A DNA stretch of 13,388 nucleotides from Nitrospirota bacterium (GTDB lineage: Bacteria; Nitrospirota; Nitrospiria; Nitrospirales; Nitrospiraceae), in assembly GCA_016195505.1 (NCBI GenBank), contig JACPZN010000328.1, positions 1-13,388 of the forward strand, in the 5' to 3' direction. The notes beneath the pieces are model-generated. The model had not been told where the DNA came from, made no database searches, and worked only from the letters and a program-made list of their open reading frames with translations. A program made the position numbers and the translations under genes. This document shows positions 13,179-13,388 of this stretch, piece after piece (positions within the stretch are counted from its first letter, which is position 1; each line of letters opens with the position of its first letter).

Positions 13179-13358
13179 GAGTCAAGTGCAGCAGATTCTC
13201 TGTTCTGTTGTCCAATCGTGTCATGTCACGTTGGACGGACACGGATGGACCGTCAGAATCGGCTCGCCAAACGTCAGCGTGCAAAGAGCCGACTTGGCTA
13301 TGCCAAGATTTCGACTGCAATGGCTACTTTGGGGGCGTTGCGGGGATTTGCTCGACCT

Positions 13359-13388
13359 GCTCCGCTCACCGATATCGGTGAGCGGAGC
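13359..13388. repeat. 30-bp perfect palindrome at the window end
   Basis: The arm GCTCCGCTCACCGAT is followed at once by its exact reverse complement, centred at 13373/13374, and the window ends on its last base. No U-tract is visible, though the sequence beyond is unknown. It may be a terminator stem, a protein-binding dyad or part of a repeat. Confidence 0.6.

Larger units (their letters stand above)
13077..13388. other. Gene-poor stretch at the right edge
   Basis: 312 nt without a convincing gene. Short frames run to the edge on both strands, for example + from ATG 13245 (very basic, MDRQNRLAKRQRAKSR...) and - ending at 13298, but none has a good RBS or a family I know. A partial gene entering from the right cannot be excluded. 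The stretch holds a minus-strand promoter candidate, a bulged 9-bp hairpin at 13211-13235 (TCCAA/TTGGA and CGTG/CACG with one unpaired T), and the terminal palindrome. Confidence 0.5.

Noticed and set aside
13211..13235. Possible integron attC-like site (GTTGGAC beside a hairpin)
   Set aside because: The fold is only about 25 nt, far shorter than known attC sites. The opposite core reads GTCCAAT rather than ending in AAC, and there is no integrase or cassette array.

Overview
The window is a GC-rich stretch of a Gram-negative bacterial chromosome. The outer-membrane TpsB transporter fragment implies an outer membrane. The gene mix (secreted TPR-CHAT protein, CHASE2 cyclase, DUF928 protein, Adhesin_E-like protein, many small orphan genes) looks most like Nitrospira/Nitrospirota to me. 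That placement is inference from gene style; there is no rRNA or other phylogenetic marker here.

Region 1 (3-6778, + strand) is the most distinctive part: four closely spaced genes that look like one operon. In order they are a ShlB/FhaC-type two-partner-secretion transporter (cut by the left edge), a Sec-exported TPR protein with a C-terminal CHAT caspase-like domain (His635/Cys681), a CHASE2-sensor class III nucleotide cyclase, and a small exported DUF928 protein. All four act at or across the envelope. Together they suggest an exported adhesin or toxin system coupled to a periplasmic caspase-like protein and a cyclic-nucleotide signal. A hairpin covers the ribosome binding site of the CHAT gene.

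Region 2 (6913-9435): a soluble GAF sensor histidine kinase (+) converges with, and overlaps by 40 nt, a two-gene minus-strand unit. That unit is an unrecognised 186-aa protein followed by a YkgJ-type cysteine-cluster protein, with an 8-nt overlap between them.

Region 3 (9436-10420): an HU-family nucleoid protein with a near-consensus promoter and strong ribosome binding site. It shares a perfect palindromic bidirectional terminator with a convergent MoaD/ThiS-like beta-grasp gene, whose Gly-Gly is followed by an eight-residue tail.

Region 4 (10474-11748): an unrecognised 152-aa protein, an rfbC (dTDP-4-dehydrorhamnose 3,5-epimerase) broken by one extra base, and tRNA-Glu(UUC).

Region 5 (11777-13388, mostly - strand): a small operon read leftward. 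It holds a two-TM protein with a split zinc ribbon, an Adhesin_E-like exported protein also broken by one extra base, and a 122-aa hypothetical protein. The last 312 bases hold a candidate promoter, a small hairpin and a 30-bp perfect palindrome at the window edge, but no convincing gene. The two one-base frameshifts, about 1.1 kb apart, mean either real decay of this region or consensus errors in the assembly.
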